The position numbers were made by a program, and so were the translations under genes. From the NCBI RefSeq assembly GCF_017916325.1, contig NC_090151.1, positions 313,501 to 377,500 of the forward strand: 64,000 bases of DNA, read 5' to 3'. Position 1 is the first letter of the stretch. Every line of letters starts with the position of its first letter. This stretch comes from Leishmania martiniquensis. Its lineage: Eukaryota; Euglenozoa; Kinetoplastea; Trypanosomatida; Trypanosomatidae. Shown here in pieces: positions 11,152-22,070 of the stretch. A model generated the notes under the pieces. It was not told the origin of the DNA. It ran no database searches and saw only the letters and a list, made by a program, of their open reading frames with translations.

Positions 11152-14100
11152 TTAGCTCATGATGGCCGCCGCGTCGATCGAGTCGGCATTCACCGGGCTA
11201 CTCCCTTCGGGTCGGAGACCATGCTTGGACGCCCAGATAGCAAATCCGTTGAAGAGCATCGTTCCCCCTTCGCGACATCGCTGGTTGACACTCTGAAACA
11301 CATCCACAGTATTGTCGACATGTGCACCCCATCGACGGAGAAGCTGGCGTGCCATCTGGAACTGAACCAACGACACTTCTTTCTTCATTGGCGTTGCCTC
11401 CAGCGTAATTTCATAGGGTCGCATGGATGCTCCGCAGAGCGCAACCACAGTGCTGAGCGTGTGTGACGCTTCTATCGAAGCATCTGCAGTCTCCGCCACA
11501 TTCGCGACATCACCTACACACTTGCTCACCCAAGCCCCGCCAGACTCGCCCTCACATAGGTCATCTGTGCCGGATCGCTGCTGCTTCTGCACGACATGGA
11601 GGGTTTCCGGGTGAATATGGCCACCACACGTCAGCACATCGAACATGAAGTACAGCTCGAGGTATCGATAGAGATACGCCAGGAAGGCATTGAACTCCCA
11701 CGGCATCAGCACCTGCTCCTCCGAGTGCTGAGTGAGATACACCACACTCTGACTTTCATCCGCTGCGTCCTTGGTCGCTCTGAAAGCACGCAGTAGCACT
11801 GGTGTGAAGTCTGCGCGGAAGGACTGCAGCCGAACCACCTCCATGAGCCCGTGCGTGATGTCGGACACCGTCAAATACCCACGTTGGCGGTAGTCCATGC
11901 GCCTAAAGAGTTCGCCACGCCGCTGACGCTGCGGCAGCGACGGGCCAAAAGGCAGTACAGTACGAAGCCGTTCCCAGTAGGACGGATCTGAAGACGCCTC
12001 GTAGCTGCCCAGCACGCCGGGAAGGCCGGTTTGGATGGTGAGAGCCTCACAGAGGTATTCGTCCTCACTGCCTTCTAGCTGTGACTGGGGAGCGGGAGAG
12101 ATGAGATGTGGGCGGCTGACGAGGAAAGCTGCGACGGAGTGTGCTCCGCACCGGCAGGTGATATCCAGCACGACGCCCTTCGTCTGCATATCATGCCACA
12201 TGTCGGCCACTACGCTGGATAGCACACTCGACACCTCGGCTGGCACGGCGGTCAGAGAGAGAAGGGGGAGAAGACTCTGCAAAAACAGCTCTGTCGTTTT
12301 CGCCTGATGCTCTGCTGGGGCACTGGGAGCTTCGTGCACGCTGCTGTCGGCAGACAGGACGCCCGAAGACACCTCTAGCACCGCGAGGGCGTAGTACAGG
12401 CTGATGTAGGCAGAAACAAAGTGGTGCACGTACTGTAAGAGGGAACGAAAATCACTGCAGTGCACTTGGCTCCAGTCGGCTTTGATGCGGTGAAGCACCA
12501 CGCAGGACCTGCGATGGCAGTTGTCTAACCACAGTGGAACTGACAGAGAGGAAGGGGACGCATGCGCCTCTCCTTGGCCCTCATCTGGCGTCGTCTCTGG
12601 TGCCTCTTCACCCATGCAGAAGACGCGGGTGGTGACTTCTCCGAAGCCCCAGCGACGCTCCAGCACAGCGGAGGTGATCTTCATCGACAAGTAGCCCTCT
12701 TCCTCCACAACATCGACTGGGCACGACTCAGACAAGTCTTCACCACGCTCACTTGCGTGCCGAATCCCCCGCATCGCGTACTGCCGCTCGCGGCAGTGCT
12801 CTGTAGACATCGTGAAGGGGATGCGCCGCGCATAGGACTCCCTCCACCAGTCGTACACGGACTCTAGCGCATAATGCTCCACCCGATGGGAGCTGTACCA
12901 GAGACACGCATCTTGCAGCGAGATGCATCTTTCGCATGTACTGTTGCAACGGCGCGACCGCAGCCATAGGCGAGCCTCTTCAAGAGTAGGAAGAGCCGAA
13001 ACGCCTCCTTTCGTAAGGCGGGCAAAGCACCCCAGGAGACGCCTCAAGTCTTGCTCAGAGAGAAACACCTCCATAGGCGCATCCTGCGTGGTGCCCCTCG
13101 CTTCCCTGGTGGCTTGCACCGCGGACTCGTACACTCTTTCCACCATCAAGTAACCCAGGATAAACTCTAAGAAGGAGCTGAAGTCGCGGCGGGTTATGCC
13201 CAGCTCGCTCATGTCGCTGCTGGCGCGGCCGCTCTGGCTCGCTATGAACTGAAGTGCGCGCACGCCCACTTCAGTCACGTGGCCCTCGTCGAGGTGGAGT
13301 TGTTGGAAGAAGGGCATGTACTGTACATAAAATGCGTGGAGGAAGGCCGCCTGCATACCGCTTGGGCTGTCCGCCGGTCCGCCGCATTGTACTTCCTGCT
13401 CGGCTAACTGCGCAAAGAGTCGATAGCAGCCGGCGAGAGAGCCCAGCGGCATCGCGCGGCTGAGGGCCAGCAGCGTGCTCCCACCGTCCCATTTTGGGTG
13501 GTCACCGCTACTATCCTCCTCGGCGGCTGACGACGGTGCGTCGAGGCCATCGTACCGCATGTGGGTCTGCCAGTAGGTGGAGCAGTGCTGGCGCGTGTAG
13601 TTGAGCACCATAACAAACAGAACGTGAGGCACCCTGACTGTTTGTGCCCTGTCCTGTGTATTTGGCTCTTCGACCTTGTCACATCCATCCCAGTCGACCG
13701 TCAAGTGCGACGCACTCTGGAAAGAGCGGAAGGCATGCTCAATGGTGAAGTTGGGGTTCACCGCTTGAGCAACGAGCACATCCTCGGCGCTGCTCGACGA
13801 ATGCAAAAGGGCTTGTGCGTTGTTCAACAGCACCTCAGCCGGGCACTCCAAATATTCGCAAATGGCCGCAGCAGCACGTGTAAAATGAGCTTGAGTTACG
13901 CTGGTGATGATCCGCTGGCGCGTCCCGCTTAAATTAGCATCGTCCAGCTGGATGTCAAGGCCCACCGATTTCTCGGCCTCCGGCGCAGTGTCCTCAAAGA
14001 TGCGCTGCGCAGCCGTGACGCAGAAAAGTGCACGCACCACATAATCCATGTGTGCAGGGTCCTCCGCAAGCGGAACACAATAGATCGACTCAGAACGTAG

Positions 14101-16074
14101 CCGGGACAGCCACCTCGTCAGAGCCGCCGATTCGAGCCCGTCACCAGCAGAAAGAGCGCACCAGCAGCGAGGATCGAGAGAGGCATACCGCACCACTATC
14201 GCAGCGACGCAAGCGCTGTGATTGGTGTACTGAGGAAGCTCCGCCGCTGCCTCCAGCGCCCTCGCAGCTAACAACGGGCTGCATCCAGAAAAGCTGCCTT
14301 GATTGAGGGTGAAGACCTCGCGGAGGAAGGACGTAGTGAAGGCATGCTGCTGCTTCGCTTCATCTACGCCGATCGCGCTACGAAACTTATCGATAGAACG
14401 AAGATGCGGGGATATGTGGCGCGCTCGTGTGAGGTACCGCTTCACCACCGCGCAAACTGCATCAAAACTGACGCCCTTCATGCCATCCTCTGCGTCACTC
14501 TCGGCGGCCGAGTCGAAAAGCTCGCGCACAACATCCAGGGCTGATAATGGCGTGAGCGGGTTGCGCTCGATGGCAGCATTCAAGAGAGGATCGAGATAGG
14601 CGTCACGCCTCGCCTGCGCTGCAGCTAGTGCGATGCGGAAGGTGTGGAAGTCAATATGCGTTGGCAATGACCACTCCTCCAACCGCTTCAGCTCCGACCC
14701 TTTTAGCTGGTGGAAGAGGATGTCACAGTACAAACCGTGGAATGCGAGGTAGTACCTCAAGTACTCGCACAGCTCGCTGGTGGTCACGATAGCGCCGCCA
14801 GCTCCAGCAACGCACTCAAACGCCTTGCGGAACAAAATGTGGTGCACGGTGCGGTTTGGCAGAGTTCCCTTGACGTCTAACAGTCGCCAAGACATCTCCT
14901 CAACATCCTCGGTCGTCAACGCTTCGCGGCTGGGGCGACACCTGGCGATGTGCCTCTCCGCCTCCCTTTTCAGGCCTTCCGCTTTCCCCAAAAGCTGCTT
15001 GTACACTTCGGAGACATTACTTAGCGGCTTCAGCTCCGCTAGCTCGCGCTCGACTTCACCCAGATGAAGCAGCCGCGCACGCCACTGCTGCCGCAGGTTG
15101 CCCTCGCAGGGTAACGATACCGATGAGAACGGCACCGGTACGACGCCATACGAGGCAGGATCCTCCTCCTGACCGCAGAATGAGAGCGCGCACTCCATTG
15201 CGGCCCACTCAGCAAACACCAAAAGGGGGACACTCGAAGGTGCTGAGGCGGTCTCACAGAGGCGCAAAGGGTTCCTGTCGTGCTCCCCCGCCATCGCCAC
15301 AACTCGCTTGTCGCATTCTTTTGCTAAAGCGATGAGTCGTGGCGCGAGAGACTCACCCCTTGTAATCGCCATGGTCGAGCCCGCATCTTTCTCTACGCGT
15401 GCCAGGATGGAGGGCATTTGAGAGCGGATCTGCTCCATAATAGGTGCGCCGATCATGGGCGTGGTGAGCTCAACGGCCGATCCCTCCCGCCACACTTTCT
15501 CCAACGCAGGTGGAGACAAAACCGTCCCCTCTGAGCCTTGTTCGAGCAAGGTACCCTTCTGCGCTGACCGTGTGAGTGCCTTCATGAACGTCATTGTTGC
15601 TTTGGGCAGTGCTTTTTGCTCTTGCAGTATCGCCAGCACATGGTAGAACTCGCAGCACGCCATCATCCATATTCGGTAGTCCCATCGAGCAATGAAACCA
15701 CCATCTTGGACGATGCTGAATACCCCTGTTGCGGCATGGCGCGCATGCTCTGCTGCGACAGCGGATAGCAGCCGCCGAAACAGAACTGCATGGTACGGAT
15801 GCGACATACCATTTCCCTCACCGTCGAATAAGGGATGCTTCAGGAGAGCCGCCTGTTCGACTAGGAGTGAATCGCACTTGAAGAGGCGTTCATCTTCTGG
15901 GAGAAGCCCCTGGGACGCCTGCCGCGCTGACCCGCTCGCGAGCGAGGAAAAGAGGATCGACCTTTCATGAACACTCTTCGGCTCCAATTCCCCATACGAC
16001 TTCGGGTCCAGCCCCCACCGTTTTTGAAGGTCGACGTACACGTCACGAAAGGAAAGGGAAGAAGTGCATCCCAT
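11152..16074 (-). CDS. Giant calflagin-related protein with degenerate EF-hand modules
   Basis: 1640 residues from the ATG at 16074, which gives an MGCTSS start, a classic N-myristoylation (G2) plus palmitoylation (C3) signal. The calflagin at 20487-21107 starts MGCTCS. The C-terminal part (about 1385-1625) follows the calflagin plan: ELFRRMDYRQRGYLTVSD resembles its ELFKKLDQNNDGKLSLEE, then a VLLRAF helix, then PWEFNAFLAYLYRYLELYFM (about 1455), which parallels PEFRLMLCYIYNYFELTVMF, and finally an FNGFAIWASKHGL segment. Similar aromatic helix pairs recur near residues 132, 430, 818, 963 and 1208, two of them preceded by an ILFRKAF-like helix. Canonical calcium ligands are missing from the loops I examined, so calcium binding is probably largely lost. 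Inference: a membrane-attached, probably flagellar scaffold built from repeated calflagin-like units. The relationship is by eye. Confidence 0.7.
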   Translation of the reverse strand: MGCTSSLSFRDVYVDLQKRWGLDPKSYGELEPKSVHERSILFSSLASGSARQASQGLLPEDERLFKCDSLLVEQAALLKHPLFDGEGNGMSHPYHAVLFRRLLSAVAAEHARHAATGVFSIVQDGGFIARWDYRIWMMACCEFYHVLAILQEQKALPKATMTFMKALTRSAQKGTLLEQGSEGTVLSPPALEKVWREGSAVELTTPMIGAPIMEQIRSQMPSILARVEKDAGSTMAITRGESLAPRLIALAKECDKRVVAMAGEHDRNPLRLCETASAPSSVPLLVFAEWAAMECALSFCGQEEDPASYGVVPVPFSSVSLPCEGNLRQQWRARLLHLGEVERELAELKPLSNVSEVYKQLLGKAEGLKREAERHIARCRPSREALTTEDVEEMSWRLLDVKGTLPNRTVHHILFRKAFECVAGAGGAIVTTSELCEYLRYYLAFHGLYCDILFHQLKGSELKRLEEWSLPTHIDFHTFRIALAAAQARRDAYLDPLLNAAIERNPLTPLSALDVVRELFDSAAESDAEDGMKGVSFDAVCAVVKRYLTRARHISPHLRSIDKFRSAIGVDEAKQQHAFTTSFLREVFTLNQGSFSGCSPLLAARALEAAAELPQYTNHSACVAAIVVRYASLDPRCWCALSAGDGLESAALTRWLSRLRSESIYCVPLAEDPAHMDYVVRALFCVTAAQRIFEDTAPEAEKSVGLDIQLDDANLSGTRQRIITSVTQAHFTRAAAAICEYLECPAEVLLNNAQALLHSSSSAEDVLVAQAVNPNFTIEHAFRSFQSASHLTVDWDGCDKVEEPNTQDRAQTVRVPHVLFVMVLNYTRQHCSTYWQTHMRYDGLDAPSSAAEEDSSGDHPKWDGGSTLLALSRAMPLGSLAGCYRLFAQLAEQEVQCGGPADSPSGMQAAFLHAFYVQYMPFFQQLHLDEGHVTEVGVRALQFIASQSGRASSDMSELGITRRDFSSFLEFILGYLMVERVYESAVQATREARGTTQDAPMEVFLSEQDLRRLLGCFARLTKGGVSALPTLEEARLWLRSRRCNSTCERCISLQDACLWYSSHRVEHYALESVYDWWRESYARRIPFTMSTEHCRERQYAMRGIRHASERGEDLSESCPVDVVEEEGYLSMKITSAVLERRWGFGEVTTRVFCMGEEAPETTPDEGQGEAHASPSSLSVPLWLDNCHRRSCVVLHRIKADWSQVHCSDFRSLLQYVHHFVSAYISLYYALAVLEVSSGVLSADSSVHEAPSAPAEHQAKTTELFLQSLLPLLSLTAVPAEVSSVLSSVVADMWHDMQTKGVVLDITCRCGAHSVAAFLVSRPHLISPAPQSQLEGSEDEYLCEALTIQTGLPGVLGSYEASSDPSYWERLRTVLPFGPSLPQRQRRGELFRRMDYRQRGYLTVSDITHGLMEVVRLQSFRADFTPVLLRAFRATKDAADESQSVVYLTQHSEEQVLMPWEFNAFLAYLYRYLELYFMFDVLTCGGHIHPETLHVVQKQQRSGTDDLCEGESGGAWVSKCVGDVANVAETADASIEASHTLSTVVALCGASMRPYEITLEATPMKKEVSLVQFQMARQLLRRWGAHVDNTVDVFQSVNQRCREGGTMLFNGFAIWASKHGLRPEGSSPVNADSIDAAAIMS

Positions 16075-17384
16075 CGCTGGGAAGTCGAAGGATGCGAAGG
16101 AAAAAGGGGGATGTCCGTCTTCATTCACCCTCCGTCTTGCGGTGGGACGTTACAACTCTAATGCGTCTGCCTTTGAGCGTGTGTGCGCGCTAGGAAAAAA
16201 AAAAGGAAGAGTGTTAGGCCACTGCCACCCCTGTGATGCCTGCCGAAAGAGGTAACGGGTGCAGAAGAGCGAAGTGCTCTTTCAGTCGACGAAGCCAACA
16301 CTCTCGACAAGCCTGCCCTCCGTCCGCTGACGAGTCGGCAGTGCGTACCCAGAAGAGAGGCAGAAAAAAAGGCAGGAAACCTTTGGTGGAAAAGAGAGAA
16401 GCACATCCGACTCCACGAAAAGGTGGACGAAAAGCGTACTTTATCTTTCGTTGCGCCTCCACAGCAGTGGAGCAAAGTTGATCTCTGCGTGTACCCAAGT
16501 GACGCTCTGCTCTTCAAGCGCCCCGATTGCACACCTGCACTGTGACAAAGTGCTTTTCGATGGAAGAAGCAGAGAGCAAGAGAGCAGCCTGCGAAGTACA
16601 TTACTCAGAGACAGCTCCCTCACATTCGCCAATGACAAGCTGCTGCCGCTTATGCTTATTTTAATGTTTGGGAGGAGAGGGAGGGGGGCTGTTTCGCACA
16701 GGTCATGACGAGGACTGCCGAAGAGAAAGCACATGAGTAAAGGTACAAAATAGCGCTAAAACATGTAAAGCGGAAAGGTAAAATTCATAGTAGAAAAAAC
16801 GTTGGGCCTGCAATCACCAGGCAGGAGAGCGCAAGATCACGTATCGGCTCCGCAGTAACGGTATGCATCACCCGACTGGGGGGAGAAGTCTCGATGCAGA
16901 CCGCACCGCGCATATCACGAGCTGAAAAGACGAACATAACAGAGAAAGGCGGAGGCCGCCCGAGAGATGGAAAGTGCACCCACGTCTCTCGGTCTTTTCC
17001 TTGAAATCTTCGCCTATCGACGCAAGGACGAAACTGGACTGCAACAACCCAACGCCCACCTCAAAGACCTCCGAAAAAGGGAGCAAGACGACAATAGGAG
17101 CGCCGAGGGGTGACGAACATGTTAGGCACTGCGTATGGTATCGGCTTCTATTTGGAAGATTACAAAGAGCCCCGACCCGCGCTCCTTCGTCGACTCGACT
17201 CGGTACGAGAAACCATCATGTGGCTCTACTGTGCCGACCTCTAGCGGGAACAGAACAGAAGCGCAGGTGATCAATTCTTTGTCCACATTGTCAGATGGGA
17301 CGAGGATCATGAAAACAATACAGACACACAAGCTTCTTGAATGGCGGCGCCGAGCTGTCATGAGGCGCCGCGGTGCAAAAGGGT
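16075..17384. other. Intergenic region upstream of the giant calflagin-like gene
   Basis: No intact gene seen. On the minus strand an uninterrupted T-rich tract (A-rich at 16196-16204) is followed by AG dinucleotides before the ATG at 16074, a good trans-splice acceptor. The remainder is probably the 3' UTR and downstream spacer of the dead EF-hand copy. Confidence 0.45.
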
Positions 17385-18029
17385 CCACTTTTTCACTGCG
17401 TTCCTCCAGATCGCCCTCAGTGCTGGGCTCGTGGGTTGTCGCCAACGCCGCGAATTCACCAAATGTCACCTAGCCCGAGCCGTCGTCGATTTCCTTGAAG
17501 GAGGCGTCTACATCGTCGATGGCAAAGCCCCAGACACCTATCGTCGGCACAGCCGCCTTGAACTCCTTTGCGTCCAACAGCATGCTGCCGGAGGTGTCCA
17601 TCTCGTCAAACATGACGGTGAGGGAGAAGCAGTCGTAGATGAAGCACAAGATTAGGCGGAACTCGTGCTCAACAAACTCGGCGCTACCCTGGCCGTCGTC
17701 GGCCGTATTTCCCATGCTGCCGGCCTTGAAGGCACGCTTCACAAGGTCACGCAGGCGCGTTGTGCACTCATCAAGCTGAAGGATATTCGCACAGCCCTAG
17801 TAGGTCTCCTCCATTATGAGCTTGCCCGTTCCATTCTGATCAAACCTTTTGAACAGCTCGTTGCGGTGCTCCCCGTTCTCGGGAGTCTCCTCTCGGGGAA
17901 GGCGCGGCCGGATCTTCTTCCACACAGCCTTGCGCTCCGCGGTGGTCTTCTCCTCACCGCGCATACCTCGGCTTTTCGTGCCCTGGTGCTTCCGCACATG
18001 AATCATGTACTGCCCTCAAAAGCACCCAT
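17385..18029 (-). pseudogene. Dead calflagin paralogue, copy 1 (frameshift and two stops)
   Basis: Read on the minus strand from an ATG at 18029 (MGAFEGST, an FCaBP-like start), the frame breaks after eight codons. The family-like reading resumes in another frame near 18006 and continues as AERKAVWKKIRPRLPREE and NELFKRFDQNGTGKL. It is then cut by an in-frame TAG at 17797-17799, continues through EFRLILCFIYDCFSLTVMFD and the loop DTSGSMLLDAKE, and meets a second in-frame TAG at 17470-17472. After that stop the homology carries on as VTFGEFAAL, so the stop falls inside the last EF-hand. The sequence is closer to the FCaBP type than the intact gene nearby. One frameshift and two nonsense codons make a functional protein unlikely. 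The downstream boundary is approximate. Confidence 0.8.
17447..17957. repeat. 511-bp duplicated cassette, copy 1
   Basis: By eye this block is identical to 22071-22581, in the same orientation at an offset of 4624 bp. It covers most of the dead EF-hand frame including both TAG codons. Similarity ends sharply on both sides, and copy 1 carries homologous EF-hand sequence beyond both ends. Copy 1 is therefore the parent and copy 2 the derived partial copy. Confidence 0.85.
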
Positions 18030-18480
18030 GGCCTCTCTGAAATGCGTGAGATGCTCAAGAGAAAGGTGTCTGGAGGCTTCAAAGTTCAGCGCGGATAACC
18101 GAAATGAGTATGTACGAAAGGAAGCGAAAAAGAACCTCCACGGTGCGTCTCTGATTGGGATGCACTCACAGGTTTATGGAAGCTAGGGGTGAGAGCACTT
18201 GAAGCCCACAATGTTATTGCGCGATGCACAGGCCTAGTGTTCAGCACGCGCGCTTGCAGGAGACGTGAAAAAGGGTCTCCTGCATTCACAGCAGCCGGCA
18301 GACTTTTCCTCTCGGCAGAGGGAAGCGTCTCTTCTGCGTTTGCAGTGGGAAACTTTCCACAAAGGTCCCGGCAGCGAGGAAAGCGAAGCGTTTCGACAGC
18401 GGACTTACCACCCTCCGGACAACCCATAGACTGTTAATGACTCCACGAAGAGTCCAGCTTTCTCAGGATATGTCCACTCC

Positions 18481-18952
18481 CTGCCACGCGGCGCACACGT
18501 CAGCTCCGCTCCACCCTGCTCGGCCTGCCACTGAGCCATCGCGTCGTGCCAGGCGGCGCTGGACATGCACCACAGCAACGCGCCGCCTCAGCCCATCGGG
18601 CGACGGCCCAAGGCCTTGAAAACTAGACACGCCCGCCTCGCGGGGCGCCTCAGAGACGCTCCCGCCGTGCTGGCCGCCGCCTGGTGCATCCCTCTCAGGG
18701 GTGGCGCAGGCTCCTCGCACCAGTGGGCGGAGTGGGTGCCGCGCAAGCTGCTCCCGGGCCCCGCTGACACGTCGCCCAGCATATGGGCAGCACAAGCATG
18801 CCAATCGTCGCAGACCTTCCTAACGCGGTGTCATCCGAGGCGCGACCGTCGGCATGAGTCGCGACGAATCACTCTGACTTCGCTGTCTTGTAGGCACCTG
18901 GCCCTGACACCAGCCAAAAGGATTCGGCACGGGACAGGGTAATGGAGGGGGG
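18481..18952 (+). repeat. 472-bp SIDER-like element, copy 1
   Basis: Nearly identical to 37398-37869; I see only a few G/A differences, all near the first bases. It ends in a G-run after TAATGGAGG. The 3' part (GGCCCTGACACCAGCCAAAA and what follows) resembles the conserved end of Leishmania SIDER retroposons as I remember them. SIDERs are short, non-autonomous, degenerate elements frequent in 3' UTRs, where some reduce mRNA stability. Here it lies downstream of the calflagin gene and runs against the local direction of transcription. Family name from memory; the repeat is seen directly. Confidence 0.7.
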
Positions 18953-20486
18953 ATTCCGCGGGTTCTCAACGGCGTGAATGTTGAGCCTTGACGCCGCGCT
19001 AGGGTGTTTCCCATCATCAGTGGCGAGAATTCGACGCAGAACGTAGAGATTACTGCACTCGGTGTCCCCCATCAGGTTGATCAGGAGGCGTAAGAGGATC
19101 CAATCCAGGTATCAGAAGGCCTCTTTAGTGAAAAAGAGTAAAGGGAGGCAAACCAGCGAAGCGTTGGTTCGCGCTCCCTGGGCGCCTGCAGCCAAGGAGA
19201 CGATGTGCAGTGCTCACTGGCGTGAGCGCGAAAGAAGCCGGTGTCCGTGGAACAGCCTCCAGTCGCTTCATAGCGGAAGACAGGTTATCAACCCTGAAGT
19301 GCCTCGGGTGCGCTGGCCCGTGGTCACGAAGAAGTGATCCCGTCGCTTGACTTCTTTCGGTTGCACCGCAGTAGATTTTCTGCCACGCAGCTGAGAGAGC
19401 TTCACAGTAACCCAGAGAGGCCGGCAAAGGTGCGATCCCGCAACCCGAAGAGCACCTGAGCAGCGTAGAATCAACTCCGCTTTCTGGAGATGAAAAGCAA
19501 GAACACTGCAGCCAGCATTGCTCCCTATCCTCGTGCCGTTGAGCTCCTTGGACAATGAAGAACTCAAGTGCTCGCTAATACTCCTGAAGTTCCGCGACTT
19601 GGAACTGATACACTTGACGTTGGTATTTGGACGGCGTCGGAGGCAGCAGTCCCCCTTATTTTGTAGGCCCTACCATAGCTAAAATAGTTCATGGGTGTCG
19701 AGTGCGAGACTGAATGGAGCGAGTTGGCCTTCATGAAGCAGTGGCCCTCACCCTCAATCGACGACAGCTTGATTTGAGCTACGGGATATTTACGAATACT
19801 AAACAGAGGAGGCCGCTCTGGTACCATGGCAGGAATCGTATGCCTGACCGTTACGTGGGGTAGAAGGGGCAAATGACGGTAGGATAGCGTGGTGGAAAAG
19901 TGCTTCAGATGCCACTTGAGAAGGCACTGAGATACTGCCAGAAGGAGAAGCACAGCGCTGTTGCAAATAGCATAGCATGTTTCCTTCGCTTCTTGCTGCT
20001 TCGCGTTCGCGACGCGAGAGAAGCGGCAGCCCTAATGATAATCGGCATTTCTTCTGTTTCTATTCCACATTTCAAGGAAACTGTGCGATCTTTACAATCG
20101 TACATGCCCCGTGACTCATCGTTGGGGCCACAAAATTTACTTGCTGACGTGTAATCAATGGAAGGGCTGCACGCACCTGGTCGTGCAGAGGCTTTGGAGA
20201 AAAAGAAGGAGATATGTTGAGGGGGCGGCGGGGAAAAAAGAGGGGAAAGAGGGGGAAAAGCGAAAATGCTTAACCTCAGATTATTGAGCTTCACTCGAGA
20301 TGGGACGAGCAAAAAAAGGGTTAGAGTTTCGTTTCGCTTTTTTTTCGGAACAGGCATAAACCAGAAAGTCAGAAATCAGAGAAGGAATATCTTTACTGTA
20401 CCTTCAATCCAGAAAGGGTGGTACAGATAGGTTGTTGCAATTCAGGTATCACCGGCACAGTTCCTGTAAGGATGGTTAGCAGTGCA
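18953..20486. other. 3' UTR / spacer downstream of calflagin
   Basis: No gene recognised; the small frames here show no family features. This stretch and the SIDER-like element before it presumably form the calflagin 3' UTR and intercistronic spacer. It includes a purine-rich tract near 20210-20260, which reads as a pyrimidine tract on the transcribed strand. Confidence 0.4.
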
Positions 20487-21107
20487 TTACACAGTTTTGT
20501 CTGGATCACCGTCCGCATCCAGCTTGTGGGAGACAGCCCATGTGGCGAGCTCGTCGAACGTGACGTTTCCAGTGTTGTTCCGGTCAAGTTCCTTCCACAC
20601 GGCCGCAGTCTCGTATGTGATGCAACCCCACGAGCTGATCATCGGTACCGCATCGTTGAATTCCTTGTAGTTAATCAAGCCATTTCCGGAAGTATCGACG
20701 TTGTCGAACATGACCGTAAGCTCAAAGTAGTTGTAGATGTAGCACAGCATCAGGCGGAACTCTGGGTACTCCACGTAGTTGGGGCTGCCCTCGCTTCCAC
20801 TCGCAGTGTTGCCCATGCTCTTGGCTTTTTTCAAGGCGCGCTGCAGAATGTTATGCAAACGCGTTGTGAACTTGTCCAGGTGCATCTCATTCACGCAGCC
20901 AGCATACACCTCTTCGAGCGAGAGCTTGCCGTCATTGTTTTGATCGAGCTTCTTGAACAATTCCATGCGGAGCTCCTTGTCCTCGGTGGACTTCGAGCGC
21001 GGAATAGCTGCGCAGATCTCTTCCCACGCAGCCTTGCGCTCTTCAATGTTCTTCGAGTCGTCTGCTACCAAAGACGGCGCAGCGGACTTGGAACAGGTGC
21101 AACCCAT
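20487..21107 (-). CDS. Calflagin (flagellar calcium-binding protein, EF-hand)
   Basis: 206 residues from the ATG at 21107, the usual size of the trypanosomatid calflagin/FCaBP family. The start MGCTCSKS supplies G2 for myristoylation and C3/C5 for palmitoylation, which in this family send the protein to the flagellar membrane. Three EF-hand loops have canonical spacing: DQNNDGKLSLEE (55-66), DTSGNGLINYKE (138-149) and DRNNTGNVTFDE (175-186). A fourth, loop-less partner lies around 105-135 with the conserved EFRLMLCYIYNYFELTVMFD. The C-terminus HKLDADGDPDKTV is also typical. Known role: a calcium sensor that associates with the flagellar membrane through its acyl groups. It is the only intact member here, flanked by two dead copies of a paralogue. 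It ends in TAA. Confidence 0.93.
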   Translation of the reverse strand: MGCTCSKSAAPSLVADDSKNIEERKAAWEEICAAIPRSKSTEDKELRMELFKKLDQNNDGKLSLEEVYAGCVNEMHLDKFTTRLHNILQRALKKAKSMGNTASGSEGSPNYVEYPEFRLMLCYIYNYFELTVMFDNVDTSGNGLINYKEFNDAVPMISSWGCITYETAAVWKELDRNNTGNVTFDELATWAVSHKLDADGDPDKTV

Positions 21108-21174
21108 TTTCGAACAAGACTGTGAATATGAAAGAGGCGTGGTTCCAGGCAAGTCTTCGACCTTTTTTTTGAAC

Positions 21175-21240
21175 CTGCAGAGAGTGAAGAGATGGTAGAA
21201 CACAGAGAGAGGCTGAGTGAGGCGAAGAGTAGAGCGGGGG
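21175..21240 (-). promoter_or_regulatory. Trans-splice acceptor of the calflagin gene
   Basis: On the minus strand a C/T-rich tract ends in CTCTGCAG, with the AG at 21176-21175, about 70 bases before the ATG at 21107. This is the standard pyrimidine tract plus AG layout for spliced-leader addition. No other ATG lies between that AG and 21107. Confidence 0.55.
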
Positions 21241-22070
21241 ACGCACTCTCAGACCATTTCAGGCGCAGCGCACAAGATTCACTGAGATCGGGCATTGAGT
21301 TCGAGAGAAGAGAGCAGAGACTGGTCCCTCAGAAAGGAATCAGCGAAAAAAATGAAGCTCGCTTCTTCGACCCAAACGGCGATAGGTATACCGGAAAAAA
21401 AACTCACTTTGTCATTGGTACCTCCCACGCACCTCCAGACTACTTTCTCAGTTCTCCACTACATATAAAGCACTTAGCTCCCGCAGACTGAAAAGTGCAC
21501 ATTCCACAGGGAGGATGTGTACAGAAGTTGAAAAAACTGCAAGCGCAACCTAGCGACATAACACGCTACCAAAGTAAGTTCTGAAACTGCATTTTCATCA
21601 AAGGCAAAGAAGGAACATTCCTTCCATCTTTCATGAGATAAATACGGCCAGTGAGTTGCCTCTCTCGTCGGCGCCACATACGGCGATGCGTGCCTGCCAT
21701 TATTTTGTGCTGATTTGAAGTCGTCACCATCCTTTTACAAGTCACATCACATGACGGTTGGTGATTCTGCATGAAAAAAATGAACAACGAAAAACAAAAA
21801 ACAAAGAGCTCGGAAGTGAAACAAAGATAATCGATTGCCAACGCACGATTCGAAGTGCGCCGCAAATATCCCAACTTCTCGGAAGGAAAACGGTCGGAAA
21901 GAAACACAGTCGCATGAACATAAACAGTGTTCCCATCGACCATTTGCTTATCAGGAACTTCCTGGAATTTATTTCATGCCCCCCTCCTAGACCACAAGAA
22001 AGCAGCCCCACATCTCATTCTGAGTCATTAACTTTTTTCGACCGCGCCAAGCTTGCGAGCAGTGCCCTAT
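21241..22070. other. Spacer between calflagin and the upstream dead EF-hand fragment
   Basis: No gene seen. It is more A/T-rich than the coding DNA to its left. Confidence 0.35.

Noticed and set aside
16075..16128. An N-terminal extension of the giant calflagin-like protein
   Set aside because: The upstream in-frame codons begin only with GTG; the ATG at 16074 gives the MGCTSS acylation start shared with calflagin.
17470..17799. Reading the two in-frame TAG codons of the dead calflagin paralogue as sense (stop-codon reassignment)
   Set aside because: RRP1 and VPS20 in the same window end naturally at TAG, and the paralogue also carries a frameshift near its start.
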